Part shown: positions 43,653 to 50,999 of the stretch, in pieces
How the letters are laid out: each line of letters starts with the position of its first letter
Position numbering within the stretch: position 1 is the stretch's first letter
Assembly (NCBI GenBank): GCA_963799045.1
Contig: CAWCVN010000005.1
Location: 62,001-126,000 of the forward strand
Length of the DNA: 64,000 nucleotides
Reading direction: 5' to 3'
Origin: DASRSS01 sp963799045
GTDB lineage: Bacteria > Actinomycetota > Actinomycetes > Mycobacteriales > Jatrophihabitantaceae
The notes under the pieces: model-generated
What the model was told of the DNA's origin: nothing
The model's database searches: none
What the model saw: the letters and a program-made list of their open reading frames with translations, nothing else
Position numbers and translations under genes: made by a program

Positions 43653-45272
43653 ATGACGGACTTCCGGATGGCGATACGCAAGGGCCGCGGGCTCCGTGTG
43701 GGTCAGGCGTCGGCACTGTTGGCGATGGTCGTGCTGTTCCTACCGTTCTCGGCGGCCGCCGCGGCGGCGGCCACGCCCGAGGTGCCTGCTGCAACGGCGT
43801 CGCAGCAGGCCGAGTTGATCGCCAACCCGAGCATCGTCTACGTGGGCGTGACATGGAAGGGCTTTGTTTACGTACCGAAGACGGTGGACGGGGTCACTTT
43901 CACAACCCAGTGGTGGGGGCCGTACACCGCCCGGACAGCCTGCTCGGGCTACATCGCAGATTCGACCGGGTTCGTCGTGACGGCCGGGCACTGTGTCGAC
44001 AACCAGAGCATGATCTACGGCGGCAAGGCCGCGCTGATCGATGCCTTCATGGTCGATCTGAAGGCTGTCGCCGGTACGACGCTGACTCAGCGCGAGTACA
44101 CCGCGGTCCGGCAGGCCGTCGAGTCCGTCGGCCGGGTGGAAGCGACCACGAGTGGCTCGCCACCGCAGCGGACCGTCACCGTCTACCCGACCGGCATGAC
44201 GTCGGTGACCGGGCTGGTGGCCGACACGATGGAGTACAAGGCGCTGGACGCAGGTGACGTGGCGCTGCTCAAGGTGAACGCACGCACCGCGCTGCCCATG
44301 CTGGTGGCCGCGCCGACGCAGCCCGCGAGCGGCACGCCGATCGTTGCCGGCGGCTACCCGGGGTCGGTGACCCAGATCGTCGACGCCGGACAGGCCCCGT
44401 CGTTCAAGGACGGGCAGACCAGCAGTGTGCAGACCGTGAACGGCGTGCCGTTCACGGAGGTGTCGGCGGCGATCACGAACGGGATGTCCGGCGGCCCGGC
44501 GGTCGACGTGCAGGGTCGGGTCGTGGGAACCGTCAGCTGGAGTCCCAGCACCGAGGGGCAGGCATTCCACTTCATTACCGCGACTGCGACCTTGCGGGCG
44601 ATGCTTGCTCGTAACGGGGTGTCCACCCAGCTGACCTCGGCCGATACCGCGTACCGCTCCGGCATCGCCGCGTTCTACTCACGGCACTACCACGACGCGG
44701 TCGCCGACTTCGACAAGGTGCTGGCCGTGACGCCAGGCCACGCTCAGGCGCTGGACCTGCGGCGGCAGGCGATAGACAACTATCCGAACGAGGCCAAGAC
44801 TGCCAGCAGCTCGAACGTCTTGCTGTTCGCCGGAATCGGCGCGGCGGTGGTCGTCGTCGCCGGGCTGACGGCCTTCCTGCTGCTGCGTCGCCGTCGCCAC
44901 GGTGGCAGCGCACCGGCCGTGGCCGGGCCGCAGCCGACCGCGGGCCTTCCGACGCCGGGTACGTTCGAGCAGGCGGTGCCGACGTCGGCGCCCGAAGTAA
45001 GGACGCCCGAGATTGTGCCGGCCTCGCCCGTCGAGCCGGTAGCTGATGCTGCTCCGCCGGCTGTGGCGCCGCCGCCACCGGAGCCCGCTCCTCCAGCGCC
45101 GGCGACGAGCGCGCCGCTCGGCGGGTTCTGCCCGAACTGTGGAGCGCCACACGCGGAGGGAGCGCACTTCTGCGAGCTGTGCGGGGCTCACTTCGCCGAG
45201 CCGGCCACAGCCGGCCCGGGCAGGAACGGCCCGAACGGCTCGGCTCCCACCGGCCGGTCTCCGGGGCTGTGA
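43653..45272 (+). CDS. Membrane-anchored trypsin-like serine protease with cytoplasmic double zinc ribbon
   Basis: A 539-residue protein. After an export segment (about 17-38) the trypsin-like domain shows the triad: His in VVTAGHCVDN near 112, Asp in DVALLKVN near 203, Ser in NGMSGGPAVD near 280. A TPR-like helical hairpin (YRSGIAAFYSRHYHDAVADF, VTPGHAQALDL) follows, then a membrane helix (about 390-411) and RRRRH stop-transfer. The tail is Pro/Ala-rich and ends in a zinc ribbon (FCPNCGAPH...HFCELCGAHF, about 492-513). The protease lies outside, the ribbon inside. ATG 43653 has GGGAG close upstream; ATG 43668 is possible. Confidence 0.87.
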   Translation: MTDFRMAIRKGRGLRVGQASALLAMVVLFLPFSAAAAAAATPEVPAATASQQAELIANPSIVYVGVTWKGFVYVPKTVDGVTFTTQWWGPYTARTACSGYIADSTGFVVTAGHCVDNQSMIYGGKAALIDAFMVDLKAVAGTTLTQREYTAVRQAVESVGRVEATTSGSPPQRTVTVYPTGMTSVTGLVADTMEYKALDAGDVALLKVNARTALPMLVAAPTQPASGTPIVAGGYPGSVTQIVDAGQAPSFKDGQTSSVQTVNGVPFTEVSAAITNGMSGGPAVDVQGRVVGTVSWSPSTEGQAFHFITATATLRAMLARNGVSTQLTSADTAYRSGIAAFYSRHYHDAVADFDKVLAVTPGHAQALDLRRQAIDNYPNEAKTASSSNVLLFAGIGAAVVVVAGLTAFLLLRRRRHGGSAPAVAGPQPTAGLPTPGTFEQAVPTSAPEVRTPEIVPASPVEPVADAAPPAVAPPPPEPAPPAPATSAPLGGFCPNCGAPHAEGAHFCELCGAHFAEPATAGPGRNGPNGSAPTGRSPGL

Positions 45273-45284
45273 TCCCCGGCAGGT

Positions 45285-45321
45285 GGATGCGGCCCCTCGA
45301 TGCTTTCGAGGGGCCGCATCC
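45285..45321 (+). terminator. Perfect 16-bp hairpin
   Basis: GGATGCGGCCCCTCGA pairs perfectly with TCGAGGGGCCGCATCC around loop TGCTT, 12 nt after the protease stop. It is the strongest hairpin I saw in the window and a clear terminator candidate. Confidence 0.75.
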
Positions 45322-45386
45322 ATGTTCGCCGATGACTCCTGGCCCGACGCGACGTCTCCAGTGGTGTAGTTAGGCGGCAGCATTGC

Positions 45387-45521
45387 GTGGAGGTGCACGT
45401 GGAGTCGTCATTCGAAGCGAACATCGGCCCGGTGGGGGAGAGTCAGGACTTGATATCCCGGGCGAGGGTGGACTCGGCCCGTGAACGCGGCACCGAGAAG
45501 ATGAAGGGCGCGCTGCGATGA
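45387..45521 (+). CDS. Short hypothetical ORF coupled to the broken DUF1801 gene
   Basis: A 44-residue frame from GTG 45387 (VEVHVESSFEANIG...GTEKMKGALR) whose TGA overlaps the ATG of the following gene (ATGA). It is charged with no known motif. The overlap suggests a real upstream cistron, but the codon pattern is not strongly coding, no clear ribosome site is seen, and the downstream gene is itself damaged. Treat as doubtful. Confidence 0.3.
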   Translation: MEVHVESSFEANIGPVGESQDLISRARVDSARERGTEKMKGALR

Positions 45522-45728
45522 CCGCCGAGGAGATCGACGACTACATCGCTCGGCCCGACGAGCCGAGACGCTCGACGCTGGAGGAGATGCGCCGTCGGAT
45601 CCTGCGGGTGATCCCGGACGCCGAGCAGGGCATGTGGCTCGCTGCATTTCCCCATCGACACTGCACTGCCACTCGAACTGATCGAGGCGCTCATCGCCGA
45701 GAAGCTGCGCCAACTGGGGCTGAGCTGA
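45518..45728 (+). pseudogene. DUF1801 (YdhG-like) protein remnant with internal deletion
   Basis: ATG 45518 opens a typical DUF1801 N-terminus (EEIDDYIARPDEPRRSTLEE, IPDAEQGM), then the frame changes and the normal C-terminus follows (FPIDTALPLELIEALIAEKL, stop at 45728). By comparison with the remembered family (about 115-120 residues) roughly 45-50 central residues containing the substrate-pocket core (the region with YGMPAF and the following HLSYFP strand) are missing, and the junction is out of frame. The gene is therefore a deletion pseudogene, not a single-base artefact. Confidence 0.65.
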
Positions 45729-45734
45729 GCGGGA

Positions 45735-46103
45735 TCAGCCGCGCAGGTACATCCAGCTGCCGTCCTCGCGGACGAACGAGCTGCGCTCGTGCATGATCCC
45801 GCGCCGGCCACCGGCGCGGTAATGCGCGCGGAACTCCACGGCACCGGTCATCTCGAAGGGACCGCCGGCATCGGTCGTCACGATCTCCAATCCCGTCCAT
45901 TGCATCCTGCCGTCCAGGTCGAGGTCATCCGGGCAGGTGCTCGGATGCCACGTGCGGCGGAGATAGGCCGCATCTCCGACGGCATAGGCGCTGTAACGCG
46001 AACGCATCAGCGCCGCGGCGGTCAGCGCCTCGCGCTCACCACGATGCAGCGGCCCGCAGCAGTCGTCGTAGTCGTCACCGGAACCGCACGGACATCGCAT
46101 CAC
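45735..46103 (-). CDS. YchJ-family (UPF0225) protein with SEC-C zinc motif
   Basis: A 122-residue protein. The SEC-C motif CPCGSGDDYDDCCGPLH near residues 4-20 binds zinc, and the following NTF2-like domain (LTAAALMRSRYSAYAVGDAA, WHPSTCPDD, FRAHYRAGGRRGIMHERSSF) is the YchJ core. Function is not firmly known; the SEC-C motif suggests contact with SecB-like or ribosomal partners. It starts at ATG 46103 or 46100 and converges tail to tail with the DUF1801 remnant, 6 nt apart. Confidence 0.9.
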   Translation of the reverse strand: MMRCPCGSGDDYDDCCGPLHRGEREALTAAALMRSRYSAYAVGDAAYLRRTWHPSTCPDDLDLDGRMQWTGLEIVTTDAGGPFEMTGAVEFRAHYRAGGRRGIMHERSSFVREDGSWMYLRG

Positions 46104-46256
46104 GCAGCCATCATCCGCCGAATGCGAGCTGGCGCCAGATGACGCCGTCGTCGGCCTGGGGCGAGTTCACGGCGCTCGTCGAGCGGAACAACCGCCCGGA
46201 GTACGACAACGCAGGGGTCGGCGGGCTATCCGGACGACGCGTCGGTGCCCACTGGG

Positions 46257-46286
46257 CCCGGCCTGAGCGCGCTCGTTCGGGCCGGG
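46257..46286 (-). terminator. Hairpin after the TetR gene
   Basis: CCCGGCC and GGCCGGG are 7-bp arms with a 16-nt loop, immediately beyond the TetR stop on the minus strand. The rest of the 46104-46290 gap contains a short frame from ATG 46139 (MTPSSAWGEFTALVERN...) that I cannot support as a gene. Confidence 0.45.
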
Positions 46287-46290
46287 TCCC

Positions 46291-46869
46291 TCACCGGTTG
46301 GTGCCGGAGTTGATGTGCTCGAACAGGCCCGGCCGGATCCGGGTGCGCACGCCTACGGCCCACGGCTTACCGACCTTGTCGATATCGAGGGCCGCCACGC
46401 TGTTGAGCAGCATGCCGAAGGCGAGGAACGATTTCACCGTGACCGGCTCCAGGCCCGTCGTATCGGCGACGGTGTCCCACATCCGGGCCAGCCGGCCCCG
46501 TACGAGCTGCAGGACCTCGCGGTCGCCGCACGCAGCAAAGCCCTGCAGTTGCAGCATCAGCGTCGTCCGGTCGGCCAGCGATTCGTAGTACTGCTGGCCC
46601 ATCGACGCCAGTGCATCGAGGCCGCCGGCGCCACGGGCTGCGTCCGCCATGCCATCGACCAGCCGGTCGAAGGCCGCGCCCACCAGCTCCAGGAACAGCG
46701 CCTTCTTCGTGCCGAACATGCGGAACACGTAGGCCTGGGTGATGCCGGCCTCGCGGGCGATCGCCTCGATCGACGCACCGTACAAGCCGTGGCCGGCGAA
46801 CTCGACGCCCGCGATCCGCAGCAGCTGAGCACGCCGCTCCGTTCCGCTCATCCGAGTCGCCATGCTCAT
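46291..46869 (-). CDS. TetR/AcrR-family transcriptional repressor
   Basis: A 192-residue regulator with a TetR_N helix-turn-helix (RRAQLLRIAGVEFAGHGLYG, IEAIAREAGITQAYVFRMFG) at 12-60 and a ligand-binding helical C-terminal domain. It is divergent from a methyltransferase gene with a 42-nt gap holding a pseudo-palindrome, so it most likely represses that gene and itself. ATG 46869; a second ATG at 46863 is possible. The ligand is unknown. Confidence 0.92.
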   Translation of the reverse strand: MSMATRMSGTERRAQLLRIAGVEFAGHGLYGASIEAIAREAGITQAYVFRMFGTKKALFLELVGAAFDRLVDGMADAARGAGGLDALASMGQQYYESLADRTTLMLQLQGFAACGDREVLQLVRGRLARMWDTVADTTGLEPVTVKSFLAFGMLLNSVAALDIDKVGKPWAVGVRTRIRPGLFEHINSGTNR

Positions 46870-46875
46870 AAGCTT

Positions 46876-46899
46876 ACTAGTTACTAACTACTAACTGGT
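46876..46899. promoter_or_regulatory. TetR operator, 24-bp pseudo-palindrome
   Basis: ACTAGTTA and TAACTGGT (7 of 8 matching as inverted arms) flank CTAACTAC. The AT-rich site overlaps the promoters of both divergent genes and stands out sharply from the GC-rich surroundings. Confidence 0.7.
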
Positions 46900-46911
46900 A
46901 GGTTTGGTGTC

Positions 46912-47712
46912 GTGACCGAGGACGCCTGGGCCGACCGCAGCTTGGCCGATCACTTCGTTGACGACGCCTACGCCTCGGTGAAGGGCTTCGTGCGGACCTC
47001 GGTCATGCACCGGCAACTGCTGGCCCACCTTGCGCCCCCTCCCGCCCGGGTGCTCGACGTCGGCGGCGGCGCGGGGCACCAGTCGTTCCCGTTGGCGTTG
47101 GCCGGCTTCGACGTAACGGTGCTCGACTCGTCACCGGCGATGCTGGAGCGGGCACGCGAGCGGCAGCGCGTGCTGCCCGACGAGGCGCAACAGCGAGTGA
47201 CCCTCCTGCAGGCCGAGGGCGAGCGCGCCGTCGAGGCCGTCCGGGGCGAGCGCTTCGACGCGGTGCTGTGTCACGGCGTGCTCGGCTACCTCGAGCAGCC
47301 GGGGCCGATGGTCGAGCAGCTGTGCCGGTGCACCGCCGACGGCGGCATCGTCTCGATCATGACGGGCAACGCGAAGGCGTCGGCGGTCCGCCCGGCGCTG
47401 GAGCGGCGATGGCAGGACGCGTTGACCGCCTTCGACGCCAGCACCGAGATCGGAGTGCTGGGCGTGCAGGGGCGGGCCGACACCGTCGAGGAGATCGGCG
47501 ACCTCCTGCGCTCGGGCGGCGTGCAGCCGGTGGGCTGGTACGGGGTGTGGCTGTTCGTCGACTGGCTGGAGTTCAGCGGGGTCGAGCTGGATCCCAATGA
47601 TTCGGACCAGGTGGCGGCGACGGCCGCGGTCGAGTTCGAGGCTGCCCGTCGGGATCCCTACCGGCAGCTGAGCCGCGTCTTCCATCTCCTCGGTCGCAAG
47701 GCCACCGGCTGA
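46912..47712 (+). CDS. Class I SAM-dependent methyltransferase
   Basis: A 266-residue enzyme with the SAM-binding motif RVLDVGGGAGHQSFPLA near 46-62, acidic residue in VTVLDSSPAMLERARER and motif IV-like DAVLCHGVLGYLEQPG. It resembles the SmtA/CmoM and small-molecule O- or N-methyltransferase group. It starts at GTG 46912 and is divergent from its presumed TetR regulator, so it may modify or detoxify the ligand of that regulator. The substrate is unknown. Confidence 0.9.
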   Translation: MTEDAWADRSLADHFVDDAYASVKGFVRTSVMHRQLLAHLAPPPARVLDVGGGAGHQSFPLALAGFDVTVLDSSPAMLERARERQRVLPDEAQQRVTLLQAEGERAVEAVRGERFDAVLCHGVLGYLEQPGPMVEQLCRCTADGGIVSIMTGNAKASAVRPALERRWQDALTAFDASTEIGVLGVQGRADTVEEIGDLLRSGGVQPVGWYGVWLFVDWLEFSGVELDPNDSDQVAATAAVEFEAARRDPYRQLSRVFHLLGRKATG

Positions 47713-47772
47713 GGGGCCGAATCTCCGCTCGCACAGCTCGACCGGTGCCGCGGGATGGAGGACGATTCCGTC

Positions 47773-50349
47773 ATGCGCCTGCTCGAACGCGACGCGCACC
47801 TTGCCACGCTGGCCGAATACGCGACCGACGCCCGCACCGGGGACGGACGCGTGGTTCTGGTCGGCGGCGAGGCCGGTTGCGGCAAGACCGTGCTCCTCGA
47901 GCAGCTGCGCCGGCAGCTGGAAGGTGCCCGCTGGTATTGGGGCGCGTGCGAAGGATCGTTCACGCCGCGACCGCTGGGTCCGGTCCACGACGTCGCCGCA
48001 CAGGTGGGCGGCCACCTGGCCCGGGCCTGCGACGACGACGCCGGCCGGAACCGGATCTTCCGCGCCCTGCTGGATCACCTCGTCGCGCCCGACGGGTTGA
48101 CGGTCCTGTGCATCGAGGACCTGCACTGGGCCGACGAGGCGACGCTCGACCTGCTGACGTTCCTGGCCGCGCGGCTGCGGCACGCCCCGACGCTGGTCGT
48201 GGTCACCTACCGCAACGACGGCCTGGCACCCGACGAGCCGATTCGGATGACGCTCGGTGAGCTGAGTACCAACAGCGCGGTCCGCAGGATCGATCTGCCC
48301 CCGCTGTCGCGCGCAACGGTGGGAGCGCTCGCGCGCGACAGCGGTGTCAGCCCCGACGAGCTGTTCGACCTGACCGGCGGCAACCCATTCCTCGTCACCG
48401 AGGTCCTGGAAGCCGGCACCCAGGCGGTACCTCCGTCGGTCCGGGACGCGGTGCTCGCTCGCGCGGCGCGGCTGCCCGCCGACGCCCGCGCCGCGTTGGA
48501 GGCCGCCGCCGTGATCGGCAGCAAGATCGAGGTCGATCTGCTCCGGCACACGGCCGAGTGCGGCACGGACGCGATCGACGGCTGTCTCCGGGCCGGAGCG
48601 GTCGTCTCTGACAGCAGCGGGTTCCGGTTCCGGCACGACATCGCCCGCCGGGCGATCGCCGAATCGCTGCCCGCGCACCGACGCATCGTGCTCAACCGGC
48701 GAGTGCTGCAGGTGCTGGTCGACCGCGGCGACGGTGACGCGGCGCGCGTCACGCACCACGCGGAGGCGGCCGCGGACATCCCGGCGGTACTTCGGTTCGC
48801 GCCCGTCGCCGCACGGGAGGCGGCGCGCCTGGGCGCACACCGGGAGGCGGCAATGCAGTACGAGCGGGCGCTTCGCCACGCCGCCGACCCCGCCACCCGC
48901 GCCAGTCTGTTGACGACGGTCGGCGTGGAGTACGCGCTGACCGACCATTGGCACGACGCCGCCCGGGCACAGGAGGAGGCGCTCGCACTGTGGACCGAGC
49001 TAGGCGACCAGCTGCGCGTCGGCGACGTGCTCCGCCAGCTGGCCCGCACGATGTGGCGGGTGTGCCGCGGCGACGAGGCGGTGCAGAAGGCCGAGGCCGC
49101 GGTCGAGGCGCTCGAGTCGTTACCGGCGAGCACCGAGCTCGGCTGGGCCTACGCCGTCGCGGGAGCGTTCCGTGGCGCCATCGGCGGCGACGGTGCCGAC
49201 CTGCTGGCACGGGCGGAGGCGATCGCCCGGCAGTTCGCCGACGACTCCCTTCTTGCGCACGTCCTCGACTCGATGGGGTGCGCGAAGGCTGGTGTCGACG
49301 GAGTCCCCGAGATCCGGTCCGCGCTCGAAACCGCCCTGGCGGCCGAGGACGACGCCGAGGTCGGCCGCGCGTTCACGAACCTGCAGGCCGTCCTCGGCAA
49401 CGAGTACCGGCTGGCCGATGCGGAGCGGGTCTTCCTGGACGGCATGGCCTACTGCGCAGACCACGACATCGGTACCTATGAACACTGCCTGCGTGGCGCG
49501 CACGGCGGCGTGCTCGAACGCCTCGGCCGCTGGGACGAGGCGGAGGCCATGCTCACGTTCGACCTCGAAGAGCGCGCCCTCTCACCTGTGAACAAGATCA
49601 GCAAGCTGGTCGTCAAGGGAGTCCTCGACGCGCGCCGCGGCCGAGCGACGGCGGGAGCGGTCCTCGACGAGGCGCTGTCCTACGCCCGATCTGGTCTCGA
49701 GCCCGGCTACGTGCTCGAGGCCGGGCTCGCGCGGCTGGAGGCCGCGTGGCTGGCAGGCGACGAGGAGGGTATGCGCCGGGAGGCTGCGCGGGCGCTGGCC
49801 GTCGCGAACAGCCACAGCGCTTGGCACACCGGTTGCCTCGCCGCGTGGCTGCGCCGATGCGGCCACCCGCGCCCCGACCTCGGGCCGGTACCGGAGCCGT
49901 ACGCCCAACTGCTCGCCGGCGACTGGCGAGGTTCCGCCGAGTCATGGCGCCGTCTCGGCGTGCCGTACGAGGAGGGTCTCGCGCTGCTCGATTCGGGCGA
50001 CGCCGACGCCATGGCGCAGGCCGTGCGCACCTTCGAGCGGCTCGGGGCGAGCGCGACGACCGCTCGCGCGCAGGCGATCATGCGCCGGCTCGGTATCGGC
50101 ACCATTCCGCGCGGCCGGCGCGCCGACACGCGCGCCAACCGGTTCGGCCTGACCCGCCGCGAGCAGGAGGTGCTCGCGCTGGTCTGCGAGGGCCTGACCA
50201 ATGCCGAGATTGCTGCTCGGTTGTTCATCGCGGAGAAGACCGTCGACAACCACGTCTCGGCCGTGCTCGCCAAGATGCGCGTCGGCTCCCGCCGGGACGC
50301 GGCCCGGCTCGCCCGCGAGTCCCCGGTGATCGAAGCCGTCACAACCTAG
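47773..50349 (+). CDS. Large LuxR-family ATP-binding transcriptional regulator
   Basis: An 858-residue LAL-type regulator. MRLLERDAHLATLAEYA opens an AAA/STAND ATPase (Walker A LVGGEAGCGKTVLLEQL near 30-46; Walker B TVLCIEDLHWADEATLDLL). A long TPR-like middle is followed by a C-terminal LuxR helix-turn-helix (LTRREQEVLALVCEGLTNAE, ARLFIAEKTVDNHVSAVL) near 790-840. ATG 47773 gives the usual MxLLERD start with GGAGG 11 nt upstream; ATG 47755 is less likely. A DUF4242 gene follows after about 100 nt, a pairing seen elsewhere in actinobacteria by memory. Confidence 0.92.
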   Translation: MRLLERDAHLATLAEYATDARTGDGRVVLVGGEAGCGKTVLLEQLRRQLEGARWYWGACEGSFTPRPLGPVHDVAAQVGGHLARACDDDAGRNRIFRALLDHLVAPDGLTVLCIEDLHWADEATLDLLTFLAARLRHAPTLVVVTYRNDGLAPDEPIRMTLGELSTNSAVRRIDLPPLSRATVGALARDSGVSPDELFDLTGGNPFLVTEVLEAGTQAVPPSVRDAVLARAARLPADARAALEAAAVIGSKIEVDLLRHTAECGTDAIDGCLRAGAVVSDSSGFRFRHDIARRAIAESLPAHRRIVLNRRVLQVLVDRGDGDAARVTHHAEAAADIPAVLRFAPVAAREAARLGAHREAAMQYERALRHAADPATRASLLTTVGVEYALTDHWHDAARAQEEALALWTELGDQLRVGDVLRQLARTMWRVCRGDEAVQKAEAAVEALESLPASTELGWAYAVAGAFRGAIGGDGADLLARAEAIARQFADDSLLAHVLDSMGCAKAGVDGVPEIRSALETALAAEDDAEVGRAFTNLQAVLGNEYRLADAERVFLDGMAYCADHDIGTYEHCLRGAHGGVLERLGRWDEAEAMLTFDLEERALSPVNKISKLVVKGVLDARRGRATAGAVLDEALSYARSGLEPGYVLEAGLARLEAAWLAGDEEGMRREAARALAVANSHSAWHTGCLAAWLRRCGHPRPDLGPVPEPYAQLLAGDWRGSAESWRRLGVPYEEGLALLDSGDADAMAQAVRTFERLGASATTARAQAIMRRLGIGTIPRGRRADTRANRFGLTRREQEVLALVCEGLTNAEIAARLFIAEKTVDNHVSAVLAKMRVGSRRDAARLARESPVIEAVTT

Positions 50350-50451
50350 GTACCCGCGGTGCCCGAGTTGGGGGGCTGCTCCCCTGCCCGGTCTCCGCTC
50401 GCCCGCCTAGCGTTCGCCTCCGACAGTCAGACCTGGACCGAGGAGGACACG

Positions 50452-50703
50452 ATGCCGCTCTACATGGATGTGCACACGATCGACGGCGGGGTGAGCGTCG
50501 CCGACGTGGTCGAGGCCCACAAGGCGGACCTGCAGACCCAGGGCGCCCACGACGTCAGCTACCTGCGCTACTGGGTGAACGAGGCGGAGGGCAAGGTCTT
50601 CTGCCTCGTCGAGGCGCCGTCGGCCGCCGCCGCGACCGACGTCCACCGCGAAGCGCACGGTCTGGTCGCCGACGCGGTCTACCAGGTGCAGGAGGGTTCC
50701 TGA
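50452..50703 (+). CDS. DUF4242 / SCO4226-family nickel-binding protein
   Basis: An 83-residue protein that matches the SCO4226 family closely (MPLYMDVHTIDGGVSVADVV, VSYLRYWVNEAEGKVFCLVE, VHREAHGLVADAVYQVQEGS). The Streptomyces protein is a ferredoxin-like dimer that binds nickel through His residues. A perfect AGGAGGA site precedes ATG 50452. It lies 102 nt after the second giant LuxR gene, which may control it. Its biological role is not established. Nickel SOD elsewhere in the window makes nickel handling plausible, but the link is inference. Confidence 0.9.
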   Translation: MPLYMDVHTIDGGVSVADVVEAHKADLQTQGAHDVSYLRYWVNEAEGKVFCLVEAPSAAAATDVHREAHGLVADAVYQVQEGS

Positions 50704-50999
50704 GCCAAGCACCGTACACAAGAACGTCCGCCGCCGGCGCATCGACGCGCAACGGCGCCTCTGGGACAACCCCGTGCTCGCGGCGCGGGTGAACCGCAGC
50801 GCGCCGAGCCGGCTGGCGTGGCCGCCGGACTCGCATGGCGCTGGCCGGCGCGACCCGGCTGTCCTCTGAACGCCCGGGCCCCGGTCGTGGAAGCCACCGG
50901 CTGACCTTCGGCGGATATCGGTTTCAACCTGCGCGATCGCGAGGTTTGTGCCAGGGTCCGAGTCCGGGGGCCGCCACTTCGTCAGGGAGAGTCGCTGTC
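50704..50999 (+). other. Gap without a supported gene
   Basis: About 300 nt of GC-rich sequence. A frame around 50720-50870 (HKNVRRRRIDAQRRLWDNPV) has mildly coding-like composition but no start or recognisable family. The end of the gap carries the ribosome site AGGGAGAG of the following gene. Confidence 0.5.

Noticed and set aside
46139..46290. Possible short gene starting MTPSSAWGEFTALVERN.
   Set aside because: It has no ribosome site or known family and would overlap the TetR gene; it may be a remnant.
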